The notes below the pieces were generated by a model. It saw only the letters and a program-made list of their open reading frames with translations, ran no database searches and was not told the DNA's origin. Positions 9,701 through 17,710 of a stretch of DNA of 64,000 nucleotides are shown in pieces. The DNA lies in the NCBI GenBank assembly GCA_945915065.1, contig CAMEER010000002.1, positions 41,263 through 105,262 of the forward strand, given 5' to 3'. Both the position numbers and the translations under genes were made by a program. The DNA is from an uncultured Clostridia bacterium. GTDB taxonomy: Bacteria > Bacillota > Clostridia > Oscillospirales > Oscillospiraceae. Positions within the stretch are counted from its first letter, which is position 1. The number at the start of each line of letters is the position of its first letter.

Positions 9701-9942
9701 TCAATCTTGGGTTCCTCAATCTTGGGCTCCTCAATCTTGGGCTCCTCAATCTTGGGCTCCTCAATCTTGGGTTCCTCAATCTTGGGCTCCTCGACCGTGG
9801 AATCCTCCGCCTTGGGTTCCGCGGGGGTTTCCACAGTCGTGCCGTTGGCGTCGTCATCCGCCGCGACACTGGCGATCAGGCTGGGGGAAAGCGTGAGAAG
9901 CATCACGCAGCACAGCAGCAGGGCAATAAACCGTTTTTTCAT
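6796..9942 (-). CDS. Large vWA-domain surface protein with EEPKI repeats and C-terminal SpaA-like domain
   Basis: Signal peptide; EEPKI tandem repeats; MIDAS DIILVLDQSGSM; RVIIVFTDGYPG; C-terminal LTIEKTGG...PIGVYTIREDTGWSWRF. Confidence 0.9.
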   Translation of the reverse strand: MKKRFIALLLCCVMLLTLSPSLIASVAADDDANGTTVETPAEPKAEDSTVEEPKIEEPKIEEPKIEEPKIEEPKIEEPKIEEPKAEDETTIPAAEQSDAPVESEIIAPTVNFTNVAPFLAPVTGVPQRRAMAKTFSATPRANDTATDNGMVINKTATANGDGSYTITLEAYATGEKVITEQKTDIPTDIILVLDQSGSMDYCIVCGKEMDGYNDYHDTYVATTSVDTNNTYYIKNGNKYTDVQYCSGTHGYFWGCEGGAGWYTSEWSSNHTAANKITPKTSDNQEGTQFYEYKREACSSRLQALKNAVTSFTNAVAEKAAGKDGEIATTEDNINHRIAVVGFASSGNRGEYNQNKYENTEVFVGATQYTYGTSAQSQYGNALQSMDTAAGKNNITSSIGALDAYGGTFTNLGMEMANGIFENNPITNGQNRNRVIIVFTDGYPGTGTTVNSTVANNAVSQGYIAKQSTANDGYGATVYTVGIFSGADGTPDVSLNGVSDPNKFMHLLSSNYKNAQSYSDSSKHGTATYPAGGDSYYLSAADADSLNSIFQQISDQIETGGSGTTLSEETVIKDIVAPAFTLPEGATASDITLETWKYNGPENEWTKNADAMGATAAIGSTDTSSAVTTDNQISVTGFDFAENYVGTVTENGSVSYCGNKLVIRFKVTPRPGFFGGNGVATNTSAGVYENSTATEPVLTFQRPVVDVPLAEPAVTVPDANVYLGAYYSQTVPEDAVKMGATVKIGGYDIDFSKANDPDHPYGLEPWQVEYVTISISAAATGNGGSFENIQEDITYTVTVTVAPKTQGSSGDQKATDTGEGTIYVFRPQLTFRDSEVWYGGDAPADFAGNLAEETWVNSDGTKKHDDEGVQMLNAKPTLALDCTPDSTKIADGKINTKQDMAVDVTVKIGTADVTGKTTFKHTNCDGKQCGAPENGKFWLHVSTCTLTIEKTGGNVNEPYVFHVLKDGVKYTEVTIVGNSSVTICELPIGVYTIREDTGWSWRFTPGYGSAVTLSKANASGTIACSNRLSKPYWLNGFSTVVENVYGVQH
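9691..9795 (-). repeat. 15-bp tandem repeat (about 7 units) encoding EEPKI
   Basis: cttgggctcctcaat-type units in uninterrupted 15-bp register. Confidence 0.95.
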
Positions 9943-9960
9943 GTGCTATTCCTCCTTTTC

Positions 9961-10563
9961 TCAGCCTGTGATGCCGGACGCCACGCCGGTTCTCGACGTG
10001 GGCCAGCCTGTGGCCGCAGTAACGGTCTTGCCATTGTTGGCCGCCTGAACGGCCTGTGCGTATACCGTCACCTTGGCGGTGGCGTTCTGGTACTCGTTGC
10101 CCATGGTTTTGTTGAAGGTCACGCTGGTGAGGGCAAAGACCGGCGTGTTGCCGGTCAGAGGCGTCTCAAAATAGTACCAGCCGTCATTGCCCTTAATCCA
10201 GCCCTCGGGCATGGTCAGCTCCACCAGATCGAGGTTGGGTGTCTTGCCCTGGGCGTGCTCGTTGCCGTCGGCAAAGGTGATCTTCTTTTCAAACTTCACC
10301 CGTACCCACGCGTCGGCGGAACCCTCGGCCAGCGCGATGCGGGCGTATTTGTCCACCGTCATGCCGGGCATGATGCCGGTCTTGTTGGTGTCGTAGTCCG
10401 TGGTACACGCTTTGTCGGCGTATTCGTGCAGTTCGATATCCACGCCGCCTGTGGTGATGACATTATGGGCGACGGCTTTGGTATTGAAAAACGCCAGCGT
10501 GCCCACGGCGGCAATGGCAACGCAAATCACCAGCACCGACAGCAATAAAAGCTTTCGCTTCAT
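9961..10563 (-). CDS. SipW-dependent-type signal peptide exported protein (TasA/camelysin-like)
   Basis: MKRKLLLLSVLVICVAIAAVGTLAFFNTKAVAHNVITTGGVDIELHEY; MPGMTVDKYARI...AWVRVKF. Confidence 0.85.
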   Translation of the reverse strand: MKRKLLLLSVLVICVAIAAVGTLAFFNTKAVAHNVITTGGVDIELHEYADKACTTDYDTNKTGIMPGMTVDKYARIALAEGSADAWVRVKFEKKITFADGNEHAQGKTPNLDLVELTMPEGWIKGNDGWYYFETPLTGNTPVFALTSVTFNKTMGNEYQNATAKVTVYAQAVQAANNGKTVTAATGWPTSRTGVASGITG

Positions 10564-10710
10564 GTTTCTGCTCCTCTCCTGTTGTTCTTCTTTGTCCCGC
10601 CGGGACGGGCCTTATGGCCGATACAGGCCACAGGAGAGCATCCGAACAGACCGGGTGCTCTCGTGCGGCCTGCACCCCCGAAGGGGTGCAAGGCCGGATA
10701 TGTGGGGGAA

Positions 10711-11499
10711 TTACTGCCAGTTGGTAGCAGTGCCGCCGAAGGGGTTGAACTGCGCGCCGAAAGCAGCGGTGATGGCATCATCAACGGTGTCGAAGCCGTC
10801 AGCCTGAACGGCAACAGCCATAACGGGGCAACTGACAGTGCCATTCAGGATGCTCAGATCGGCATTGGGGAAGCGGGTGTCAATGTAGTCGCCCTGGGCA
10901 TCCATGTCAACATGGCTGTCCAGATACACGCCGGAAACAAACTGCTCGCTGGTATCACCGGCAGCCAGAGTCTGATAGTAGTCGGCGTAGTAGACGTTAT
11001 AAGCAACGCCGCCAATGGTGGTCTCGAAGTAGTTCCACTTGCCATTGTGCTTCCAGTTCCACTGCACGCCCTCGGTGCTGACACCATTCTCATTGCCGAA
11101 GTTGAAGTGCAGGATGTTTGCACCGGCGTTGAAGGTCTCATAGCCATCGTCCAGATCGGAGGGGATGGCAAAATAGGCGCGGACATAGGCATCGGACTTG
11201 CCGGTGTTCTTGATGGTGACGATCTTGTCGATGTAGTTCTCGGCAACGGGCTGACCGAAGGCATCTTTATCGCCCTGGGCAGAGCCGACAATAGGCATCA
11301 GCACCTGCTCCTGCTCAAAATCTTCCAGTTCGGTACCGTCCTCGTTGACCTGCTGCTCGATCAGCTCGATCTTTACACCACCGGCGGTAAAAGTATTGGT
11401 GGCCTCGTCGGTATCGGTGAAGTACGCCAAGGTGGCGCCGCCGACGGCCACGACAGCCAGCGCCACGCACAGGCACAGCGCTACGATTTTCTTCTTCAT
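10711..11499 (-). CDS. SipW-dependent-type signal peptide exported protein (TasA-like)
   Basis: MKKKIVALCLCVALAVVAVGGATLAYFTDTDEATNTFTAGGVKIELIEQ; SD AAAGAGG; start trimmed to ATG. Confidence 0.9.
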   Translation of the reverse strand: MKKKIVALCLCVALAVVAVGGATLAYFTDTDEATNTFTAGGVKIELIEQQVNEDGTELEDFEQEQVLMPIVGSAQGDKDAFGQPVAENYIDKIVTIKNTGKSDAYVRAYFAIPSDLDDGYETFNAGANILHFNFGNENGVSTEGVQWNWKHNGKWNYFETTIGGVAYNVYYADYYQTLAAGDTSEQFVSGVYLDSHVDMDAQGDYIDTRFPNADLSILNGTVSCPVMAVAVQADGFDTVDDAITAAFGAQFNPFGGTATNWQ

Positions 11500-11563
11500 G
11501 TTCAATTCCTCTTTCCTGATAAAGATGTATTTATGTTACTGGGTGTCCAGTTACATACGGAAA

Positions 11564-12199
11564 TCAGTTGAAAGCCTCCCAGGCAGCATCCGCAGTGGCA
11601 AAGCCGTCCGCCTGAATGGCGTAAGCGTTGACGGTGATGGTCATGCCTTCGATAGTGGCCAACTGCGTGTTGGTGATGGTGCTGGGGACGGTGATGCTGT
11701 CAAACAGAGCGTCCAGCGCCACATCAGCGGTGGGAGCCGCAACGGTCTCCTTGTACCAGAACTCATAGGTGCGGGTATTGGCGGTGGTATCCTCGGTGTT
11801 GCCCTTGGCAATCCAGTTGGCGGCGTTATAGCCGGTGAAAATGCTGGTCAGGTCAGCGCCGTTGGGTTTAAAGATGTCGTCCAGTTCAGCGGCCTTGGAG
11901 AAGGTGACTGTCATCTTGATGTAGGAGCTTTCGCTGCCCTTCAGAACGGTGACCATGGGATCCTTGTTATAGGTATGGCCGGGGATCAGCTTGTAGCTGT
12001 TTGCCTTGACACGGTCTGCGTTCGGGACGAGCGTGCCATCAGCATTGACCTGGGCTTCGTCCAGCTTGATCTGCACGTTACCAACGGTAAACGTATTGGT
12101 AACCGTGTCGTGAGAGGTCAGGTATGCCAACGTGGTACCGGCGATGGTCAGGACGGCCAGCGCCACACACAGACATGCCACCAAAAATTTTTTCTTCAT
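11564..12199 (-). CDS. SipW-dependent-type signal peptide exported protein (TasA-like)
   Basis: MKKKFLVACLCVALAVLTIAGTTLAYLTSHDTVTNTFTVGNVQIKLDEAQV. Confidence 0.9.
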   Translation of the reverse strand: MKKKFLVACLCVALAVLTIAGTTLAYLTSHDTVTNTFTVGNVQIKLDEAQVNADGTLVPNADRVKANSYKLIPGHTYNKDPMVTVLKGSESSYIKMTVTFSKAAELDDIFKPNGADLTSIFTGYNAANWIAKGNTEDTTANTRTYEFWYKETVAAPTADVALDALFDSITVPSTITNTQLATIEGMTITVNAYAIQADGFATADAAWEAFN

Positions 12200-12315
12200 G
12201 CTTCCTTTGTCCTTTCATTTCATGTTTTTATGTCGTCGGCGGATGCCGAAGCCATACAAAATCAGGGAAACGGAACGTCACATCCAACCGGTTCCTCAGC
12301 AGAAACGGAGATGGC

Positions 12316-12885
12316 TCACTGCCGGTTTTCGGAGGGTTCCGCAGGGGCCGCCCGCTCGCCCTCCCCGCCGGACTTGCCCTTTTTCTCCGATGCGAAGATG
12401 TCGGGCAGGAACACCAGCAGCAACAGCACCGCCGCCGCGGAAATGGCCACATAAGTGCCGGGGGGATGCTGGATGTAATTGGCCACATAGCCCAGACCGG
12501 GAATGGTGAACACCGGCGTGCCGATGACGTTCTTATAATGGACCAGACTGCCGTCCTCGGCGGTGTTAGCGTCGCCCTTGGTGCGGAAGCGGATCACGGC
12601 GGGGTCTTCCTCGTCCGGGACGATCCCCACAACCCGGTGGGTGGCCACCGTGTCTTCATCCAGCATAAAAGTTATGACGGTGCCGGGGTGAATATCCATG
12701 GTGTCGATCTTCTTCACATAGATCAGGGAACCGGTATGGTAGGCGGGCTCCATGGAGCCGGAGAGTACGGTGAACACCTGCAGCCCCACCAGCCGCGCGC
12801 CGGCCAGCAGCAGCGCCAGCACCACCACCAGCGCCACCAGCACGGTGCTGACGATATTCCATACTTTTTTTAAGGTCGGATTCAT
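12316..12885 (-). CDS. sipW: Signal peptidase I, ER-type (SipW family)
   Basis: VLSGSMEPAYHTGSLIYVKK, VATHRVVGIV (His rather than Lys), RTKGDANTAED; two TM segments. Confidence 0.92.
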   Translation of the reverse strand: MNPTLKKVWNIVSTVLVALVVVLALLLAGARLVGLQVFTVLSGSMEPAYHTGSLIYVKKIDTMDIHPGTVITFMLDEDTVATHRVVGIVPDEEDPAVIRFRTKGDANTAEDGSLVHYKNVIGTPVFTIPGLGYVANYIQHPPGTYVAISAAAVLLLLVFLPDIFASEKKGKSGGEGERAAPAEPSENRQ

Positions 12886-13082
12886 CTTTCTTCTCTCTTT
12901 CCTCGCTGTTCGGGCCGGATATGGGGCTCGATAAAGCTGTCGATCTGCTGCAGGTGATCCCTTGTCAAATTTTGTAAGTGTTCACTACATACAGGCGTAA
13001 TAATAAGCGCTTTCCCCGAAAAAAGCTTACTTTTGTTGAGAGAGATACAAAATGAACCATCGTCTCTATCATGGTTTGCCAT
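12882..13082 (-). CDS. Small ~66-aa ORF, hypothetical, start overlapping sipW by ATGA
   Basis: MANHDRDDGSFCISLNKSKLFSGKALIITPVCSEHLQNLTRDHLQQIDSFIEPHIRPEQRGKREER; preceded by a promoter (13107-13135); SD weak. Confidence 0.5.
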   Translation of the reverse strand: MANHDRDDGSFCISLNKSKLFSGKALIITPVCSEHLQNLTRDHLQQIDSFIEPHIRPEQRGKREER

Positions 13083-13106
13083 TCCGTCCGCTCTCTTATT
13101 GCTCGT

Positions 13107-13135
13107 ATCATAGCATATTTCAAACGATATTGCAA
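13107..13135 (-). promoter_or_regulatory. SigmaA-like promoter of the sipW operon
   Basis: TTGCAA, 17-nt spacer, TATGAT on the minus strand. Confidence 0.7.
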
Positions 13136-13154
13136 TAACTTTCATATAAAATTT

Positions 13155-13196
13155 GCGACACTTCCACAATATCCCAGTTTTGTCGGAAAGTGTCGC
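13155..13196. promoter_or_regulatory. Inverted repeat upstream of the sipW operon promoter
   Basis: GCGACACTT ... AAGTGTCGC (9-bp perfect arms). Confidence 0.5.
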
Positions 13197-13242
13197 ATAT
13201 CGTCGTATTTCTTTATGAAGTTTTATAAATATAAGCAATTGC

Positions 13243-14166
13243 TTAGTATATTTGCTTTTTCAAGGCGCAGCACAAGGGGTGGAAGGTCATGGGCCACACG
13301 GCGCCGGCAAACAGTACCATCACGGCATAGCGCACGGCACCGCCCACCTCCGCGCCCAGCAGCGCGATCAACGGCGCTTTCAGTCCGGCCTTGATGGCTA
13401 CGGTCAGGGCAAGGCCGCCCACCAGCTTAATGGCCTGCACATACCAGACGGCCCGGGTGTCAAAGTGGATGAACGTCACGTCCAGCCACCATGCTGCCAG
13501 CAGCCCCAGCGTCGCGCCCAGCAGCTTCCACGCGTTTTCCACGCCGAAGGCCAGATTTTCCGCGTCCACATCCGCTGGGAAGCGATACAGTGACACGAAC
13601 AGCAGATATCCCACGGACAGGGCGATCATCACCGCAATGACTGCGGCCATCAGGCCGGGCCGGCTGTCGCTGCGCTCCATGACGGGATAGAGGGTCAGCA
13701 GCAAAATTACGGCGGTGACGGCGGCCACACCCACGTCCAGCGGCGTGTGGACGCCCAGATACATGCGGGAAAAGGGCACCAGCACCGCAATGACAATGGC
13801 GGTCACCCGCACCCATTTGCGTCGGGTGAACCGGGCAATGCCGCCGAAGGTGCCCACAGCGTTCTGGGCGTGTCCGCTGGGGAAAGAGTAGCCGGCGGCC
13901 TGGGCGCGGGCACTTTCCACAATGGTAAAATTGCTGTCCAGCAACCACGGGCGGGGGATGCGGCACAGCAGCTTCAGAAACTGATTCAGTACTGTACCGG
14001 CAAAGCCCACCGCCAGCAGATAGTAGCCGTGACGCTTGCTGACACACCAGAATACAAACAGAGCCACCACCATAAAGACGGTCTCCTCCCCCAGCCGGGT
14101 GATGACAGACATAACAGTATCGAAAAACGGTGTACGAACGGACTCCAGAGCGTATAAGACCTGCAT
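13243..14166 (-). CDS. PAP2 superfamily phosphatase
   Basis: KLLCRIPRPWLLD, YSFPSGHAQNAVG, RMYLGVHTPLDV motifs; SD GGGAGG upstream of MQVLYALE. Confidence 0.9.
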   Translation of the reverse strand: MQVLYALESVRTPFFDTVMSVITRLGEETVFMVVALFVFWCVSKRHGYYLLAVGFAGTVLNQFLKLLCRIPRPWLLDSNFTIVESARAQAAGYSFPSGHAQNAVGTFGGIARFTRRKWVRVTAIVIAVLVPFSRMYLGVHTPLDVGVAAVTAVILLLTLYPVMERSDSRPGLMAAVIAVMIALSVGYLLFVSLYRFPADVDAENLAFGVENAWKLLGATLGLLAAWWLDVTFIHFDTRAVWYVQAIKLVGGLALTVAIKAGLKAPLIALLGAEVGGAVRYAVMVLFAGAVWPMTFHPLCCALKKQIY

Positions 14167-14231
14167 AGGCATACCTCCCATATTGTTTTTCTCCAGTATA
14201 GCCATTTTCCGGCGCCATTGCAACGCGCCGC

Positions 14232-14269
14232 AAAAAAAGTGCCTCCGGCCTGATGCCGGAGGCACTTTT
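14232..14269 (-). terminator. Terminator downstream of ridA-like gene
   Basis: aaaagtgcctccggc atcag gccggaggcacttttttt on minus. Confidence 0.85.
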
Positions 14270-14279
14270 GGAAAAGGCG

Positions 14280-14660
14280 TTACTTGACGCAGATGGTCTC
14301 GATCTCCACCAGCGCGCCCTTGGGCAGAGCACCGACTTCCACGGCGGAGCGGGCGGGATACTGGCCCTCGGTGAAGAACTCCGCATACACGGCGTTCATG
14401 GCGGCGAAATCACCCATGTTCTGCAAAAATACGGTGGTCTTGACCACATTGTCCATGGTCAGGCCGGCCTCGGTCAGAATGGCCTTGATATTGGTCAGCA
14501 CCTGGCGGGTCTGCTCGGTGATACCGCCGGGGACAAATTCGCCGGTAGCGGGATCAAAGGGTACCTGACCGGAGGTGACGACAAAGGCGCCGCAGTCAAT
14601 AGCCTGGGAATAGGGACCGATGGCGGCAGGGGCCTTGGCGGTGGAAATGATCTTTTTCAT
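14280..14660 (-). CDS. RidA family protein (YjgF/YER057c/UK114)
   Basis: KAPAAIGPYSQAIDCG, SGQVPFDPATGEFVPGGI, ARSAVEVGALPKGALVEIE. Confidence 0.95.
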   Translation of the reverse strand: MKKIISTAKAPAAIGPYSQAIDCGAFVVTSGQVPFDPATGEFVPGGITEQTRQVLTNIKAILTEAGLTMDNVVKTTVFLQNMGDFAAMNAVYAEFFTEGQYPARSAVEVGALPKGALVEIETICVK

Positions 14661-14809
14661 GGGAACATCCTCCTTCTTCGTTCTGTGCTTTTATGGTACA
14701 CCACTGACAGCAAAAAGTCAACGAGGAACCAATCCCGACCCGGCACAGTATACTGATGCAGGGAGAGTGTTTCTCCCCCGCGGGGTTTTATGAAAGAAAT
14801 GAGGCGTAT

Positions 14810-15574
14810 ATGAACAATATCATCTCGATCCGCGATGCCGCCCTGACATATCAGGCCCGCAACGGCGAGGTGGAGGCGCTGCGGAGCGTATCCTTTGATG
14901 TGGCAGAGGGGGAATTTGTCAGCATCGTGGGCCCCTCCGGCTGCGGAAAATCCACACTGCTGGGCGTTCTTGCAGGTCTGGAAACGCTGGACGGCGGCAC
15001 GGTGGCACTTTGCGGTACGCCGGTCTCCGGCGCCAGCGGACGGATGGGCTTTATGCCCCAGCGGGATCAGCTGTTTGAATGGCGGACCATCCGGGACAAC
15101 GTGATGCTGGGGCTTCAGATCCGCCGTGACCGGGACGACACCCACCGCAAACATGCGGAGACGCTGCTGGAGCGCTACGGGCTTGCGGAATTTGCCGAAA
15201 AACGGCCGGAGCAGCTGTCCGGCGGTATGCGCCAGCGGTGCGCCCTGATCCGGACACTGGCCACCGATCCAGATATCCTGCTGCTGGATGAACCGTTCTC
15301 CGCACTGGACTATCAAACGCGGCTGGCAGTATCCGGCGACATCTGGCGCATTATCCGCAGCGAGGGAAAAACGGCGCTGCTGGTCACCCACGATATCTCC
15401 GAAGCGGTCAGTATGTCAGACAGGGTGGTGGTGCTGTCGCGGCGGCCCGCCGTGGTCAAGGCGGTGTTTGACATGGGGGAACTGCGGCAGCTTGATCCCA
15501 TGCAGCGGCGGGAAAGCCCGGCCTTCCCCCGTTTTTTTGACGCCATATGGAAGGAGCTGGAGCTGCATGAATAG
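14810..15574 (+). CDS. ABC transporter ATP-binding protein (nitrate/sulfonate/taurine type)
   Basis: Walker A GPSGCGKST, signature LSGGMRQR, Walker B ILLLDEPFSALD. Confidence 0.95.
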   Translation: MNNIISIRDAALTYQARNGEVEALRSVSFDVAEGEFVSIVGPSGCGKSTLLGVLAGLETLDGGTVALCGTPVSGASGRMGFMPQRDQLFEWRTIRDNVMLGLQIRRDRDDTHRKHAETLLERYGLAEFAEKRPEQLSGGMRQRCALIRTLATDPDILLLDEPFSALDYQTRLAVSGDIWRIIRSEGKTALLVTHDISEAVSMSDRVVVLSRRPAVVKAVFDMGELRQLDPMQRRESPAFPRFFDAIWKELELHE

Positions 15575-16382
15575 ACCGGCCGTATCACCCAAGCGGGAGC
15601 GCTATCTGCTCCTGCTGCGGCGGCAGAACCGCCGGGTACGGGTCTGGCAGATCGCCATACTGGTGGGCTTTTTTGCCCTTTGGGAGCTGAACTGTCAGAT
15701 CGGGCTCAGCGACGGATTTCTGGTCAGCTGCCCCAGCCGTATCGCGGCAACGTTCGTGCGTCTGTGCCGCAGCGGTGATGTTCTGGTGCATGTAGGCACC
15801 TCCTGCTGGGAGACAGCGGTGGGGTTCCTGCTGGGGACCGCCATCGGTACGCTGGTTGCCGTGGCCATGTGGTGGTGGCCTACCCTCAGCCGTGTGCTGG
15901 ATCCGTACCTTGTGGTGCTCAACGCCCTGCCGAAAACGGCGTTGGGACCCATTTTCATCGTGTGGATGGGCGCAGGGACCGGGGCCATTATCGTTATGAC
16001 GCTGGCCATCTCTCTGATCGTCACCATTCTGAATATGTATGAGGGCTTCCGTGCCACGGACGCCCAGAAAATGCGGCTTATGGCCGCCATGGGGGCCAGC
16101 CGGTGGCAGACGCTGCGGATGCTGGTGTTTCCCGCCAACTATGCCACGCTGCTCAACACCCTGAAGGTCAACGTGGGCCTTTCGTGGGTGGGCGTCATCA
16201 TGGGAGAGTTTCTTGTCTCACGGGCCGGTCTGGGTTACCTGATCGTCTACGGCTCCCAGGTATTCAACATGGATCTGGTGATGACCAGTGTGCTGCTGCT
16301 GCTGGTGGCCGCGGTGGTCATGTACCGGCTGGTGCTGTGGGTGGAAAGAATACTGTATCATTTATTGGGGGTAAAAGCATGA
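15567..16382 (+). CDS. ABC transporter permease
   Basis: Multi-TM; EGFRATDAQKMRLMAAMGASRWQTLRMLVFPA EAA-like loop; overlaps the ATPase stop. Confidence 0.93.
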   Translation: MNRPAVSPKRERYLLLLRRQNRRVRVWQIAILVGFFALWELNCQIGLSDGFLVSCPSRIAATFVRLCRSGDVLVHVGTSCWETAVGFLLGTAIGTLVAVAMWWWPTLSRVLDPYLVVLNALPKTALGPIFIVWMGAGTGAIIVMTLAISLIVTILNMYEGFRATDAQKMRLMAAMGASRWQTLRMLVFPANYATLLNTLKVNVGLSWVGVIMGEFLVSRAGLGYLIVYGSQVFNMDLVMTSVLLLLVAAVVMYRLVLWVERILYHLLGVKA

Positions 16383-17377
16383 AAAAGATCATCGCACCGG
16401 TGCTTGCCGCTCTGACGCTGCTGCCGCTGCTGTGCGGCTGCGGCGCCGGAGATGGCGGCAAAGATCTGATCACGGTCCGGCTCAACGAAGTGACCCATTC
16501 CGTGTTTTACGCGCCGCAGTATGTGGCCATGGAGCTTGGCTTTTTTGAGGAGGAAGGCCTTGCGGTGGAGCTGACCAACGGCGGCGGAGCCGACAAGGTG
16601 ATGACCGCCGTGGTGTCAGGCCAGAGCGACATCGGCCTTGCCGGGCCGGAAAGCTGCATCTACATTTATAATCAGGGCAAGGACGACTATCCCGTGGTAT
16701 TCGGCCAGCTGACATGCCGGGACGGCGCCTTCCTCATGGGCCGCACCGACCAGCCCTTTGACTGGGAGGATCTGCGGGGCAAGACCATCATCGGCGGCCG
16801 CAAGGGCGGCGTGCCGGAGATGACGCTGGAGTACGTGCTGCGCCGGCACGGGCTGGAGCCGCAGGTGGACGTGATCGTGGACACCAGCGTGCAGTTCAAC
16901 ATGATGGCCGGCGCCTTTACCGGCGGACAGGGCGACTATGTGACGCTGTTTGAGCCGGCGGCCACTGAAGTGGCTTCCTCCGGGCAGGGTTACATCCTCT
17001 GCTCCATCGGCACGGAGAGCGGCGACATCCCCTATACCGCGTATTTCGCCTCCCAAAGCTACACCGAGGCCCATTCCGATGTGATCGCCGCCTTCTGTCG
17101 GGCCATTGCCCGGGCGCTGGACTGGGTGGACGCCCATACGGACCGTGAGGTGGCGCAGGCCATCATCGGCCAGTTCCCGGACACCGACCTTGCTGTGCTG
17201 GAGACCGTCACGGCCCGCCATCGGGAGATCGGCGCTTGGAATATCCCGCTGACCATGGAGAAAGAGGCACTGGAACGGCTGGAAACGGTCATGACCCAGG
17301 CCGGTGAGCTGACGGAAGATCAATGGGTGGATTTCCACAAGCTGGTGGATAATCACTGGGCGCAGGCAGCGCGATAA
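16379..17377 (+). CDS. ABC transporter substrate-binding lipoprotein (NMT1/SsuA-like)
   Basis: Lipobox LLCGCG; YAPQYVAMELGFFEEEGLAVEL; ATGA overlap with permease. Confidence 0.92.
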   Translation: MKKIIAPVLAALTLLPLLCGCGAGDGGKDLITVRLNEVTHSVFYAPQYVAMELGFFEEEGLAVELTNGGGADKVMTAVVSGQSDIGLAGPESCIYIYNQGKDDYPVVFGQLTCRDGAFLMGRTDQPFDWEDLRGKTIIGGRKGGVPEMTLEYVLRRHGLEPQVDVIVDTSVQFNMMAGAFTGGQGDYVTLFEPAATEVASSGQGYILCSIGTESGDIPYTAYFASQSYTEAHSDVIAAFCRAIARALDWVDAHTDREVAQAIIGQFPDTDLAVLETVTARHREIGAWNIPLTMEKEALERLETVMTQAGELTEDQWVDFHKLVDNHWAQAAR

Positions 17378-17398
17378 CTGCGGTCCAATTACACACCA

Positions 17399-17445
17399 AA
17401 AAGGAAGGGAGCCTGTCTGCGGACGGTCTCCCTTCCCTTTTGGTT
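17399..17445 (+). terminator. Terminator after ABC transporter operon
   Basis: aaaaggaagggag ... ctcccttcccttttggttt. Confidence 0.8.
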
Positions 17446-17569
17446 TACATAATATTGCAAAAATGTCTATTCATGCGGGAAAAACGGGTATACAGGCCGG
17501 ATCGGTGTCCAAGATATTGTGTTGGCGCGACATTTTTCTCCGTTTTTTTGTGTTTTTTTACTTTTTTTG

Positions 17570-17598
17570 TAGACAAGTCTGTTTCCGGATGCTATACT
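17570..17598 (+). promoter_or_regulatory. SigmaA-like promoter for dockerin/cohesin pair
   Basis: TAGACA, 17-nt spacer, TATACT. Confidence 0.6.
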
Positions 17599-17710
17599 TT
17601 CTATAAGTATAATTATGTAAATCGGTGGAAAAGCGAAACGCCGCTCCGCAGATTTGCATTGTCCGCGCACGGCGCATTGTGTAATTCTGATGATGAGCGA
17701 GGAAAACGGT

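Noticed and set aside
9691-9795. Possible CRISPR-like array
   Set aside because: Direct 15-bp units with no spacers, in frame inside a coding sequence
9602-10048. Plus-strand ORF with SSILG repeats
   Set aside because: Translation of the complementary strand of the EEPKI tandem repeat, not a separate gene
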